From: Pseudomonas entomophila | GTDB taxonomy: Bacteria > Pseudomonadota > Gammaproteobacteria > Pseudomonadales > Pseudomonadaceae | NCBI RefSeq assembly: GCF_029193575.1 | Contig: NZ_JARGCS010000031.1 | Span: forward strand, 1-64,000 | Direction of reading: 5' to 3' | Length of the DNA stretch: 64,000 nucleotides | In this document: one piece after another, positions 25,981-34,683 of the stretch | Numbering within the stretch: position 1 is the first letter of the stretch | Layout of the letters: every line of letters begins with the position of its first letter | Notes under the pieces: generated by a model | What the model was told of the DNA's origin: nothing | Seen by the model: only the letters and a program-made list of their open reading frames with translations | Databases searched by the model: none | Translations under genes and position numbers: made by a program

Positions 25981-26327
25981 GCAGCAAGCAACCGCGCCAG
26001 GCCATCGCCCTGAGCTACGATGGCCAGCAGGCCCCCACCCTCAGCGCCAAGGGCGACGACGCGCTGGCCGAAGCCATTCTCGCCCTGGCCCGCGAACATG
26101 AGGTGCCGATCTACGAGAACCCCGAGCTGGTGCGCCTGCTGGCGCGTCTGGAACTGGGCGAGCAGATCCCCGAGGCGTTGTACCTGACCATCGCCGAAAT
26201 CATCGCCTTCGCCTGGCAACTGCGTGGCAAGGTACCCGTCGGCTTCGTCGACGAAGCGCCAGCCGAGCGCGATATCACACCGCCTCCGGTCCTCCTGGCG
26301 AACCGCTCGGACACGCCTGAGCGATGA
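25977..26327 (+). CDS. FhlB: FlhB C-terminal-domain homologue (export switch-like)
   Basis: A 116-aa soluble protein equivalent to the cytoplasmic FlhB-CC fragment that follows the autocleavage site. RQAIALSYDGQQAPTLSAKG aligns with FlhB HYAVALKYDPEKGGAAPLLLAKG, and IPEALYLTIAEIIAFAWQLRGK with IPAGLYLAVAQVLAYVFQIRQ. It lacks the NPTH motif and all membrane helices. In other bacteria FhlB can replace FlhB-CC in substrate specificity switching. Translationally coupled to the FliK-like gene. Confidence 0.88.
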   Translation: MSSKQPRQAIALSYDGQQAPTLSAKGDDALAEAILALAREHEVPIYENPELVRLLARLELGEQIPEALYLTIAEIIAFAWQLRGKVPVGFVDEAPAERDITPPPVLLANRSDTPER

Positions 26328-26427
26328 CCCACCCGTGCCGTGGGCCGTGACGATACTTAGTTAAAGCCCAGCCCGCGGGTAAGCAAGGCAACGTTGCGTC
26401 GACCCTTCCAGCAACGGAGCCTGAAAC
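26328..26427 (+). other. Short gap before the glycosyltransferase toxin gene
   Basis: 100 bp with no recognisable terminator and no clear promoter. GGAG lies 9 bp before the ATG at 26428. The toxin-like gene may therefore be read with fhlB or from a promoter that is not evident by eye. Confidence 0.4.
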
Positions 26428-29172
26428 ATGCCTATTCCCTATTTGAACGCCCAGGGCATCCGTCACGTTCGTGACCACCTGACCCACTTTCCCCGCCCCG
26501 ACCGCGCCGCCGCCGACGCCGTGCGTGCCTGGGCGCATGGGCGTGGCGTCGACCTCGACCCGGACCAGGTCGACGTCGTCACCCTGCACTATGTGCTTGA
26601 TGCCGCGCATGGCTTCAAAGGTGCGGTGGCCCGCAAGCTCAGCCTGACCCAGGCCTTGCTGGCCAATTGGCAAGGCGAGATGCTCGACGACCCGCTCCGG
26701 GCGCTGTTCCACGCCCCCTTGGCCGGGGAGTGGCCGGGGCGGATGGAAGTGGTGCCCACGCTCGGGGATGCGGACAGGCCGAACAGGCACCAGGTGTTCC
26801 ATGGACTGTTCCGGCGCACCGAACCCCAGCAGTACAGCGACCAGACCCGGCTCACATTGCCGGCCGAGGACTTCCAGGCCTTCATCGAGCAATTGCACCT
26901 GCACGATCGGTACAAGCGCCAGCTCGATACCTATTGGTCCAGCCAACTGGACAGTTATGCCAGCAATGCGCGCCTGAACTTCATCGCCGCGTGCAACAAA
27001 CAGGCGGCCGAAGGTAGTCTGAGCCGCGCCGCTACACGCCTGGCGTGGCAGGTCGCCGGGGTGAGCGACGCGTCGGCCACGCTCAAGGTCAGGCCATTGA
27101 ACGTCTACGGCTACGCCGCGACCGACCTGCTGTACTTCAAGAACGGCAGCCGTGACCTGGTGGTGCTGTACATCCCCGGCAATTCCTCGCCTCTGCATGA
27201 GTTCGCCAACGAAGGCCTGATGAAGGACTGGTTCGCGGCGCAGTGCAAGGATCCGCACAAGCGGGCCGCCCTGATGGCCCATTTCGCCCTCGCCGATGAG
27301 CCGGACGGGTTGAGCTACAGCGGTTTGATCACCGCCATGGGCGGCCTGGCGGCATATCCCGAGCGCTACCATCTGGACGCCAACCGTCCAGGGTTCACCG
27401 CCGAGGGCTACTGGCCACCACGCGATTACGTCAACTACAAGACCAAGGAGTACAGCCCGGCCATCGTCGGCGACGTGTTCGCCGCCCTTGCCCAGCGCCA
27501 CCGCCGCCGCAGCTACCGCGATGCCGATGCGGCGATCACCACCGATGCCGAGGTGGCAAAGAAGCGCTGGGCTGGCTACCTGAACTCGGCGATCAACTAC
27601 CTGGCGCCCCTGGCGCTGGTGGTCCCGGAGTTGGCCATCGTGTTCGCCATTGGCGGGGCCGCGCAGTTCGGCCTGGGCCTGGACCTGGCCATCGAAGGCC
27701 GCAACCGGCAGGAGAAAGCTGCGGGCGTGGAATCGGCGCTGTTCGGTGCGCTCAATGCCGCGCCCCTGGCGGGTGAACTGGTCAACAAGGCGCCCCTGCT
27801 GTTCCGCTTCAAAAGCGATCGGCTGGTGTTCCCGCAGCGCCTCAATGGGCAACTGGGTTTTGCCCTGAGCCCGGTTAGCCCGCCGCGTTTCGCAGCCGAG
27901 GAAATCGCAGCGTTCTTTGACCTGCCGGACAATATCGCGCCATTGCCCGGCGCCGACCCGGCCACCCGTGGCGCGGTGGTGCGCGTCCCGTTCTATAACG
28001 GTGCCGAGGACGAACTGCAGGCCAGCATCGGCGGCTACGCATTCAACGTGGTCTATGACGTCGAGGCCGACGCCTTCATTTCGGCGGATGCCCTGAACGA
28101 GGTGGACCCGGACTATTACATCGCCTCTAGCGCAGGCCGGGACCTGATCCGGGTCGACATTCGCACACGCCCCGTCACCGATACCCTGCGCATGAGCACG
28201 CTCAGGGCGCTCGGTGTCGACCTGCACCTACCGGTCGAACTGCCGAAGACACCGCTGGAAGGTGCCATGCCGATTCCCAGGACGGTGTTCAGCCTGTGGG
28301 TCGGCGACCAGGTGTTATCCACGGCGCTGCTGGACAACATTGCCCACAACACCGCGCGACTGGCGGCCAGCGCCTACGATTTCAAGCTTTACCTCTCCAG
28401 GGCCAACGCCACGGCCTACGCAGAAAACCTGCGGCTGCTGGGTGAACGGGCACCGGGCCTGACGGTCCTGCCGCTGGAGGACCAGGCGGCGTTCGACACC
28501 TTCCGCCAGAGCGCCTACCACGCGCAATACCAGGCGGCGTTGAGCGGCAACGGCAAGGGCCCCGCGCACTACGCCTCGGCGGCCGATATCTTGCGCTATC
28601 GCTTGCTGCACCACGAAGGCGGGCTGTACATGGACCTCGACGACAGCCTGAAGGCGGTGGGTGAATACAGCATGGTCCTGAACGGCCAGCCCAAGGGCGC
28701 GCCTGGCGAGGCGTTGGATGAAGTGGCGCTGGCGACCACCCCAGAGGGGCTGCTGCTGCATTCCCCGGTGAGCAATGAAAAAATGCGTAATGGCTGCATG
28801 TACAACAACAGCCTGATCGCCAGCCACGCCGGTAACCCGACACTGGACGCGCTGTCCGAGGAAATGCGCCAACGCTTCGCAGCCTACCCCAACTTCTACG
28901 ACAGGCTGCCCCGCTTCAGCGAAAATGCCGCGGACTTCTATCGCTATGCTGCCAACCTGTCCTACATGACCGGGCCGGGCCTGCTGACCGACATCGTCGA
29001 CCGGCACCTGCCGGCCTTGGCGTGCATCCGCCAGCTCACCAACCTGAGCCAGATGCCCCAGCGTGGCGCCGAGGCCCTGGTGGACAACCGCCACTTGCTG
29101 TCAGCGATACACGACCTGCTGCCACTGGACCGCATCGCGCGTATCGGTGGCAACCAGTCCTGGGCGACATAG
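26428..29172 (+). CDS. TcdA/TcdB-type glycosyltransferase toxin-like protein
   Basis: A 914-aa protein without a signal peptide. Residues about 1-370 resemble the N-terminal helical region of Pseudomonas dermonecrotic-toxin-like proteins (DUF6543 type). A hydrophobic segment near 390-415 (SAINYLAPLALVVPELAIVFAIGG) and a second at about 430-450 could be membrane-inserting. The C-terminal part from about 610 is a GT-A glycosyltransferase: W624 in IPRTVFSLWVGD, then D720, R723, Y734, D736 and D738 in ADILRYRLLHHEGG-LYMDLDD. These have the same spacing as TcdB D270, R273, Y284, D286 and D288. MYNNSLIASHAG follows. It probably glycosylates a host protein; no immunity gene is adjacent. Accessory insertion between fhlB and the chemotaxis genes. 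Confidence 0.82.
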   Translation: MPIPYLNAQGIRHVRDHLTHFPRPDRAAADAVRAWAHGRGVDLDPDQVDVVTLHYVLDAAHGFKGAVARKLSLTQALLANWQGEMLDDPLRALFHAPLAGEWPGRMEVVPTLGDADRPNRHQVFHGLFRRTEPQQYSDQTRLTLPAEDFQAFIEQLHLHDRYKRQLDTYWSSQLDSYASNARLNFIAACNKQAAEGSLSRAATRLAWQVAGVSDASATLKVRPLNVYGYAATDLLYFKNGSRDLVVLYIPGNSSPLHEFANEGLMKDWFAAQCKDPHKRAALMAHFALADEPDGLSYSGLITAMGGLAAYPERYHLDANRPGFTAEGYWPPRDYVNYKTKEYSPAIVGDVFAALAQRHRRRSYRDADAAITTDAEVAKKRWAGYLNSAINYLAPLALVVPELAIVFAIGGAAQFGLGLDLAIEGRNRQEKAAGVESALFGALNAAPLAGELVNKAPLLFRFKSDRLVFPQRLNGQLGFALSPVSPPRFAAEEIAAFFDLPDNIAPLPGADPATRGAVVRVPFYNGAEDELQASIGGYAFNVVYDVEADAFISADALNEVDPDYYIASSAGRDLIRVDIRTRPVTDTLRMSTLRALGVDLHLPVELPKTPLEGAMPIPRTVFSLWVGDQVLSTALLDNIAHNTARLAASAYDFKLYLSRANATAYAENLRLLGERAPGLTVLPLEDQAAFDTFRQSAYHAQYQAALSGNGKGPAHYASAADILRYRLLHHEGGLYMDLDDSLKAVGEYSMVLNGQPKGAPGEALDEVALATTPEGLLLHSPVSNEKMRNGCMYNNSLIASHAGNPTLDALSEEMRQRFAAYPNFYDRLPRFSENAADFYRYAANLSYMTGPGLLTDIVDRHLPALACIRQLTNLSQMPQRGAEALVDNRHLLSAIHDLLPLDRIARIGGNQSWAT

Positions 29173-29188
29173 CGCCCAGGTGCAGGCC

Positions 29189-29584
29189 TCACTCCACGCG
29201 ATGCAACTTGCTCATCAACTCGGCCTCGGCCTGGGTCAGGCCGCAGGTCTGGGTCAGTTCCGCGACGCTGGCGCCCATCCCCACCAGCTTCGCCGCCTGG
29301 GTGAAGGTGACGCTGTTGGGGTCGCGCTGCTCCAGTTGCAGGAGCTTGTCGGGCAACGGCGCGACCACCGCACGCAGTTCATGGATAGCCTCACCCATGC
29401 GCACGGTGCCGTTCTGGTAGTCGTCCAGGCGCTTGGCCAGGTCCTTGATGCGCTGGTCGCGCAGCGCATCGCCCTGGGCCTGCTGGGTGGCCAGCTCGCG
29501 CTGGCGCTTGCTGTAGTTGAGGAAGAACCACAGGCTCAGCGCCCACAGCAGCGCCAGGAAGATGACAGCAACCTCGAAGATCAA
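29189..29584 (-). CDS. DUF2802 domain protein
   Basis: A 131-aa protein with one N-terminal membrane helix (MIFEVAVIFLALLWALSLWFFLNYS), a coiled-coil region (residues about 25-80) and a C-terminal DUF2802 helix-turn-helix-like segment (AAKLVGMGASVAELTQTCGLTQAEAELMSKLH). It ends the che transcript 1 bp after cheW and is widely found beside cheW in Pseudomonas. Role unknown, presumably at the chemosensory array. It converges on the toxin gene with only 16 bp between the stops. Confidence 0.88.
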   Translation of the reverse strand: MIFEVAVIFLALLWALSLWFFLNYSKRQRELATQQAQGDALRDQRIKDLAKRLDDYQNGTVRMGEAIHELRAVVAPLPDKLLQLEQRDPNSVTFTQAAKLVGMGASVAELTQTCGLTQAEAELMSKLHRVE

Positions 29585-29585
29585 C

Positions 29586-30065
29586 TCAGATGTTCTCCAG
29601 CTCGGACCACTCTTCCTCGGTCATCATCTTGTCCAGCTCGACCAGAATCAGCAGTTCGCCATTCTTGTTGCACACGCCCTGGATGAACTTGGCCGACTCT
29701 TCGTTGCCGACGTTCGGCGCGGTCTCGATCTCCGACTGGCGCAGGTACACGACCTCGGCGACGCTGTCGACAAGGATGCCGACCACCTGCTTGTCCGCCT
29801 CGATGATCACGATGCGGGTGTTGTCGGTGACCTCGGTGGGCATCAGGCCGAAGCGCTGGCGGGTGTCGATCACCGTCACCACGTTGCCGCGCAGGTTGAT
29901 GATGCCCAGCACGTAGCTCGGCGCGCCCGGTACCGGGGCGATCTCGGTATAGCGCAGCACTTCCTGCACCTGCATCACGTTGATGCCGTAGGACTCGTTG
30001 TCCAGGCGGAAGGTTACCCATTGCAGGATCGGATCTTCGGAACCTTGTGCAGACGACTTCTTCAT
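29586..30065 (-). CDS. cheW: Chemotaxis coupling protein CheW
   Basis: A 159-aa CheW that links methyl-accepting receptors to CheA. The single CheW domain covers the protein: ILQWVTFRLDNESYGINVMQVQEVLRYTEIAPVPGAPSYVLGIINLRGNVVTVIDTR (key stretch about residues 13-69) and the C-terminal FIQGVCNKNGELLILVELDKM. It lies 63 bp after parP. Confidence 0.96.
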   Translation of the reverse strand: MKKSSAQGSEDPILQWVTFRLDNESYGINVMQVQEVLRYTEIAPVPGAPSYVLGIINLRGNVVTVIDTRQRFGLMPTEVTDNTRIVIIEADKQVVGILVDSVAEVVYLRQSEIETAPNVGNEESAKFIQGVCNKNGELLILVELDKMMTEEEWSELENI

Positions 30066-30128
30066 TCCCCTAGCCCTCTAATTCCGCCGTTGGCGGTGTG
30101 CTCTGTATGGCCGCGCGGCGGCGTTGAT

Positions 30129-31040
30129 TCAGTTGTGTTTGCTATTCATTTGCTTGACCGCACCACTGGCGATCAGCTCGGCCAGCTCGGCGACGTCGAG
30201 CAAGGCGCACATGTGCTCGATCACCGTGCCAGCCAGCCACGGGCGCTGGCCCCGCTGGCTGCGCCACTTGATCTCGGCGGGGTCCAGGCGCAGCGAACGG
30301 CTGACCTGGTGCACCGCCAACCCCCACTCGTAGCCCTGCACGGAAATCACGTATTGCAGGCCTTGGCGGAAGTCGTCGCGGTAGCGGTCGGGCATCACCC
30401 AACGCGCGGTATCCAGCACCTTCAGGTTGCCAACCTGGCAGGTGAGGATGCCGAGGAACCAGTCAGGCTGGCCGAACAGCGGCGTCAGCTCCTGGCCGGC
30501 CAGGCTGTAGATCGAACCCAGGCACACCAGCGGCACGGCCAGGGTCAGGCCGGCGACGTCGAACAGCAGGCATTCGAACGGCTCCGCCGCCCAGGCTGGG
30601 CGACCGTCGGTGGTGGCCGGCGGCACCGGCACGTTCGGTGCCGGCAGGTGCACATCGACCAAGGGTGCCACCGGCTCGATGACCTGGGCTTCGCTCAGTA
30701 CCGGGATAGCCGCCTCGGCCACCACCCGGTCATCGACCACGCTGACCACTGGCGCCACCGCAGGCAGCACGGTCGGCAAGACCTTGGCCAGCGGCTCGGC
30801 AAAGGGCCGTGGCGCTGCGCCAGGCTCAGGGTGGCGCTGGGCGTCGCGGGCCTGCTCTTCGCGCACGGCGGCGGCGAACTCGTCGCTCGGCGCCTCGGCG
30901 GCAATCGGCGCCAGTTGCGCCGGGGCAACCGCTGCAGAGTCGGGCGCCTCGAAGGTTTCGGTGGCCTCTTGCAACAGGCCATCGAGGTAAGACTGCAGTG
31001 CCAGTTGTGGCTTGCTGGTGATCGGCCGGGCGGTGTTCAT
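30129..31040 (-). CDS. parP: ParP: CheW-domain array-positioning protein
   Basis: A 303-aa protein with a long variable N-terminal half (proline- and valine-rich) and a C-terminal CheW-like domain (from about PFECLLFDVAGLTLAVPLVCLGSIYSL). In Vibrio and Pseudomonas ParP ties CheA and receptors to the pole through ParC. Its ATG overlaps the parC stop by one base (TGATG), which fits that partnership. Confidence 0.9.
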   Translation of the reverse strand: MNTARPITSKPQLALQSYLDGLLQEATETFEAPDSAAVAPAQLAPIAAEAPSDEFAAAVREEQARDAQRHPEPGAAPRPFAEPLAKVLPTVLPAVAPVVSVVDDRVVAEAAIPVLSEAQVIEPVAPLVDVHLPAPNVPVPPATTDGRPAWAAEPFECLLFDVAGLTLAVPLVCLGSIYSLAGQELTPLFGQPDWFLGILTCQVGNLKVLDTARWVMPDRYRDDFRQGLQYVISVQGYEWGLAVHQVSRSLRLDPAEIKWRSQRGQRPWLAGTVIEHMCALLDVAELAELIASGAVKQMNSKHN

Positions 31041-31828
31041 CAGGCCACCTGCAATGTCGAGCGATAGGTCAGCAGGTGCTTGAGCAGCGCCCGGTAAGCG
31101 GTCACGCCACGGCTCTTGCCATCGAACTGCGACGGTGTGACGCCGTTGCGGCTGGCGTCACGCAGGCGGGTATCGACCGGGATGTAACCTTGCCAGACGT
31201 GCTCGCCATACGTGTCGCGCAGAACCTTCAGCGTGCCCAGCGAGGCTTGGGTGCGGCGGTCGAACAGGGTCGGGACGATCTGGTACGGCAGCGCCTGCTT
31301 GCGCGAGCGGTTGACCATCGCGAGCGTGCCGACCATGCGTTCCAGGCCCTTGACCGCCAGAAACTCGGTCTGCACCGGCACCACCAGCTGCTGGCTGGCG
31401 GCCAGGGCGTTGACCATCAGCACGCCGAGCAGCGGCGGGCTGTCGATCAGGGCGAAGTCGAAATCCTGCCACAGCTGCGCCAGACTCTTGGCGATCACCA
31501 GGCCCAGGCCACTCTGCCCCGGCGATTGGCGCTCCAGCACCGCCAGCGCGGTGCTCGACGGCAGCAAGGAAATGCGTTCATGGCTGGTGGGCAGCAGCAA
31601 TTGGCCCGGCAGGCCTTCGGGCACCACGCCCTTGTGCAGGAACAGGTCGTAGCAGCTGTGCTCGAGGGCATCGGGGTTGTGCCCGAAATAGCTGGTCATC
31701 GAACCGTGCGGGTCGAGGTCGACGACGACCACGCGCTTGCCCGCCTCGGCCAGCAGGCCGGCCAGGGCGATGGTGGTGGTGGTCTTGCCGACGCCACCTT
31801 TTTGATTGGCTACTGCCCAAACTCTCAT
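31040..31828 (-). CDS. parC: ParC: ParA-like ATPase for polar chemotaxis arrays
   Basis: A 262-aa MinD/ParA-family ATPase. The deviant Walker A KGGVGKTTTTIAL begins at residue 9; DLDPHGSMTSYFG and FDFALIDSPPLLG are the A' and Walker B motifs. It recruits chemotaxis arrays to the flagellated pole with ParP. The start at 31828 (MRVWAVANQKGG) is the normal beginning of the fold; ten upstream codons are not needed. Confidence 0.93.
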   Translation of the reverse strand: MRVWAVANQKGGVGKTTTTIALAGLLAEAGKRVVVVDLDPHGSMTSYFGHNPDALEHSCYDLFLHKGVVPEGLPGQLLLPTSHERISLLPSSTALAVLERQSPGQSGLGLVIAKSLAQLWQDFDFALIDSPPLLGVLMVNALAASQQLVVPVQTEFLAVKGLERMVGTLAMVNRSRKQALPYQIVPTLFDRRTQASLGTLKVLRDTYGEHVWQGYIPVDTRLRDASRNGVTPSQFDGKSRGVTAYRALLKHLLTYRSTLQVA

Positions 31829-31888
31829 CGTGCGTTGCTTCCTCCCGGCATGGCCCAAGAAACAAAGAGCGCCCTGCCGGGAACGGTC

Positions 31889-32776
31889 CTATAGGTTAGG
31901 TGACGGAGATTTGACGGGATTGCTCCCGACCGCCGTGGCTGACGAAGCCGGTGCACTTTGTGTGCCAGCCCGTTTCAAGGCAGCGTCCGGCGTGGCATTG
32001 GCGCTGCCCGAGCCAGTCAGGCTGCGGCGCACTTCGAGGTTGCGCGAGATCACCAGCACCACCCGGCGGTTGCGGGCACGGCCATCGGCAGTGTCGTTGC
32101 TGGTCACCGGCTGATATTCGCCGTAGCCCACCGACGCCATGCGCGCCGGGTTGACGCCCTCCATGGCAAGCAGGCGCACGATGCTCGCCGCCCGCGCCGA
32201 GGACAGCTCCCAGTTGGTCGGGTACTGCGCGGTGCGGATCGGCAGGTTGTCGGTGAAACCCTCGACGTGCACCGGGTTGGCGAACGGCTTGAGGATGCGC
32301 GCGACCTTCTCGATGATGTCGAAGGCCACATCGCTGGGCATGGCGTCGCCGCTGCCGAAAAGCAGCGCCGAGTTGAGCTCGATCTCCACCCACAGTTCAT
32401 TGCCGCGCACGGTCATCTGGTTGGACTTGATCAGGTCGCCGAAGGCGTCGCGCACGTCATCGGTGATGGTCTTGAGCGGGTCGACGCTGTTCTGCGCCAG
32501 GCCCGCGTCGGTCTGCTCGCTGTCCTTGATCAAAGGCTCGGCCGGCTTGACCGTCAGCGGGCGCTCATCACCGATGGGGATCGGTCGCAGGCTGCGCTCA
32601 GGGTCATTGAACACCCCGACCAACGCCTGGGAAATGATCTTGTACTTGCCCTCGTTGATCGAGGAAATCGAGTACATCACCACGAAGAAGGCGAACAGCA
32701 GGGTGATGAAGTCGGCGTACGACACCAGCCAGCGTTCGTGGTTCTCGTGCTCCTCGGTATGGCGGCGGCGGCGCAT
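31889..32776 (-). CDS. motD: Flagellar stator protein MotD
   Basis: A 295-aa MotB-type stator subunit. The single membrane helix with the proton-binding aspartate is WLVSYADFITLLFAFFVVMYS (D near residue 22); the C-terminal OmpA-like peptidoglycan-binding domain includes HVEGFTDNLPIRTAQYPTNWELSSARA and the final ARNRRVVLVI. With MotC it forms the second (MotCD) stator that Pseudomonas uses for swarming and swimming in viscous media. It follows motC by 3 bp. Confidence 0.95.
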   Translation of the reverse strand: MRRRRHTEEHENHERWLVSYADFITLLFAFFVVMYSISSINEGKYKIISQALVGVFNDPERSLRPIPIGDERPLTVKPAEPLIKDSEQTDAGLAQNSVDPLKTITDDVRDAFGDLIKSNQMTVRGNELWVEIELNSALLFGSGDAMPSDVAFDIIEKVARILKPFANPVHVEGFTDNLPIRTAQYPTNWELSSARAASIVRLLAMEGVNPARMASVGYGEYQPVTSNDTADGRARNRRVVLVISRNLEVRRSLTGSGSANATPDAALKRAGTQSAPASSATAVGSNPVKSPSPNL

Positions 32777-32779
32777 GGC

Positions 32780-33520
32780 TTACTCCATGAACCCTTGCAG
32801 CTTCAGCTCGATCGAGCGCGGGTTCTCGCCCTCGGCGATCGACAGCAGGCCCTCGAGCAGCATCTCGCGGTAGCGCGACTGGCGCATCACCACGGCCTTG
32901 AGCTTGTTGGCCACCGGCAGCAGGATCAGGTTGGCGCTGGCCACGCCGTAGATGGTGGCGACGAACGCCACGGCGATGCCGTTACCCAGTTGCGAGGGGT
33001 CGGCCAGGTTGCCCATGACGTGGATCAGGCCCATCACCGCGCCGATGATGCCGATCGTCGGCGCGTAGCCGCCCATGCTCTCGTATACCTTGGCTGCCTG
33101 GAGGTCACGGCTTTCCTGGGTGAGGAAGTCCACCTCGAGGATGCTGCGGATCGACTCCGGCTCCGCGCCATCGACCAGCAGTTGCAGGCCCTTGCGCGCA
33201 TACGGGTCGGGTTCGGTGTCGGCCACCCCTTCCAAGCCCAGCAGGCCTTCCTTGCGCGCGGTGAGGCTCCAGTTGACCACTCGGTCGATACCACCGGCCA
33301 GATCCACCCGGGGCGGGAAGAAGATCCAACGCAGGATCTGCAAGGCGCGCTTGAACGCCGACAGCGGCGACTGCAACAGCGCCGCCGCCAGGGTGCCGCC
33401 GAGCACGATCAAGGCCGCCGGGCCATTGAGCAACGCGCCAGCGTGGCCGCCTTCGAGGAAGTTGCCGCCAACGATTGCGACAAAGGCCAGGATCAGGCCG
33501 ATAAGGCTCAACACATCCAT
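32780..33520 (-). CDS. motC: Flagellar stator protein MotC
   Basis: A 246-aa MotA-type stator with four membrane helices ([86 protein letters not shown]) and the cytoplasmic loop between helices two and three that contacts FliG. The ATG at 33520 overlaps the cheB stop by one base. Confidence 0.96.
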   Translation of the reverse strand: MDVLSLIGLILAFVAIVGGNFLEGGHAGALLNGPAALIVLGGTLAAALLQSPLSAFKRALQILRWIFFPPRVDLAGGIDRVVNWSLTARKEGLLGLEGVADTEPDPYARKGLQLLVDGAEPESIRSILEVDFLTQESRDLQAAKVYESMGGYAPTIGIIGAVMGLIHVMGNLADPSQLGNGIAVAFVATIYGVASANLILLPVANKLKAVVMRQSRYREMLLEGLLSIAEGENPRSIELKLQGFME

Positions 33521-34638
33521 CAGACGCAGGCCTCGACCAGGTGCTTGCCGATTTCGTCCAGGCTGTATACCGCGTCGGCCAGGTTGGCCTTCACGATCGC
33601 CATGGGCATACCGTAGATCACGCAACTGGCTTCATCCTGGGCCCATACCGTGCTGCCGCCCTGCTTGAGCAGGCGCGCCCCTTCACGGCCATCGGCGCCC
33701 ATGCCGGTGAGCACCACCGAGAGCACCTTGTCGCCATAGGATTTCGCCGCCGAGCCGAAGGTGATGTCCACGCACGGCTTGTAGTTCAGGCGCTCGTCGC
33801 CCGGCAGGATCTTCACCGTGCCACGGCCATCGACCATCATCTGCTTGCCACCGGGTGCCAGCAGGGCCAGGCCCGGGCGCAGCACGTCGCCGTCCTCGGC
33901 TTCCTTGACGCTGATCTTGCACAGCTTGTCGAGGCGTTCGGCGAAGGCCTTGGTGAACGCGGCTGGCATGTGCTGGATCAGCACGATCGGCGCCGGGAAG
34001 CTGGCCGGCAGTTGGGTCAGCACGCGCTGCAGGGCCACCGGGCCGCCGGTGGAGGTGCCGATGGCCACCAGCTTGTAGGGCTTGCGCTTGGGCGCCGGCG
34101 AATGGCTGGGCGAGGCAACGCGCGCGGGCGCCACCGGGCGAGCCGGGGCGGTGCTGGCCAAACCGCTGGCCGGGGCATGGCTGGGCGTTGGCGTTGGTGC
34201 TGGCGCCGGGGCGTGGCTGGCGAAACCGCTGAAGCGACGGTTGCTGCGCGAGATGGTGTGAACCTTCTCGCAAAGCATCTGCTTGACCTTCTCGGGGTTG
34301 CGCGAGATGTCTTCGAAATTCTTCGGCAGGTAGTCCACCGCCCCCGCGTCCAGGGCATCGAGGGTGACGCGGGCACCTTCGTGGGTCAGCGAGGAGAACA
34401 TCAACACCGGGGTCGGGCAGCGCTGCATGATGTGGCGCACCGCGGTGATGCCGTCCATCATCGGCATCTCGTAGTCCATGGTGATGACATCGGGCTTGAG
34501 CGACAGCGCCTGGTCGATCGCCTCCTTGCCGTTGGTGGCGGTGCCGACCACCTGGATGGTCGGGTCCGACGAGAGGATTTCCGAGACACGGCGGCGGAAG
34601 AAACCAGAATCATCCACCACCAGGACCTTGACTGCCAT
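33520..34638 (-). CDS. cheB: Chemotaxis response regulator methylesterase CheB
   Basis: A 372-aa protein-glutamate methylesterase. Receiver domain with D55 ([13 protein letters not shown]); proline-rich linker about 140-190; catalytic domain with Ser in AIGTSTGGP, His in IQHMPAAF and Asp in [10 protein letters not shown]. CheA-phosphorylated CheB demethylates receptors for adaptation. ATG 34638 has GGAG 5 bp upstream; the GTG two codons earlier is a less likely start. Confidence 0.96.
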   Translation of the reverse strand: MAVKVLVVDDSGFFRRRVSEILSSDPTIQVVGTATNGKEAIDQALSLKPDVITMDYEMPMMDGITAVRHIMQRCPTPVLMFSSLTHEGARVTLDALDAGAVDYLPKNFEDISRNPEKVKQMLCEKVHTISRSNRRFSGFASHAPAPAPTPTPSHAPASGLASTAPARPVAPARVASPSHSPAPKRKPYKLVAIGTSTGGPVALQRVLTQLPASFPAPIVLIQHMPAAFTKAFAERLDKLCKISVKEAEDGDVLRPGLALLAPGGKQMMVDGRGTVKILPGDERLNYKPCVDITFGSAAKSYGDKVLSVVLTGMGADGREGARLLKQGGSTVWAQDEASCVIYGMPMAIVKANLADAVYSLDEIGKHLVEACV

Positions 34639-34651
34639 AAACACTCCATTA

Positions 34652-34679
34652 GGCGGCGCGACCGCCAGGTCGCGCCGCC
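34652..34679 (-). other. Perfect 12-bp hairpin between cheA and cheB
   Basis: GGCGGCGCGACC (34652-34663) pairs completely with 34668-34679 around a 4-nt loop in the 45-bp gap between the cheA stop and cheB start. No T-run follows on the transcript. It is probably an intra-operon attenuator or stability element that lowers cheB relative to cheA (inference). Confidence 0.6.
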
Positions 34680-34683
34680 GAAA

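Noticed and set aside
26275..28227. A 650-codon open frame on the minus strand within the toxin gene
   Set aside because: Shadow of the toxin gene; no recognisable motifs, whereas the plus strand has an intact glycosyltransferase active site.
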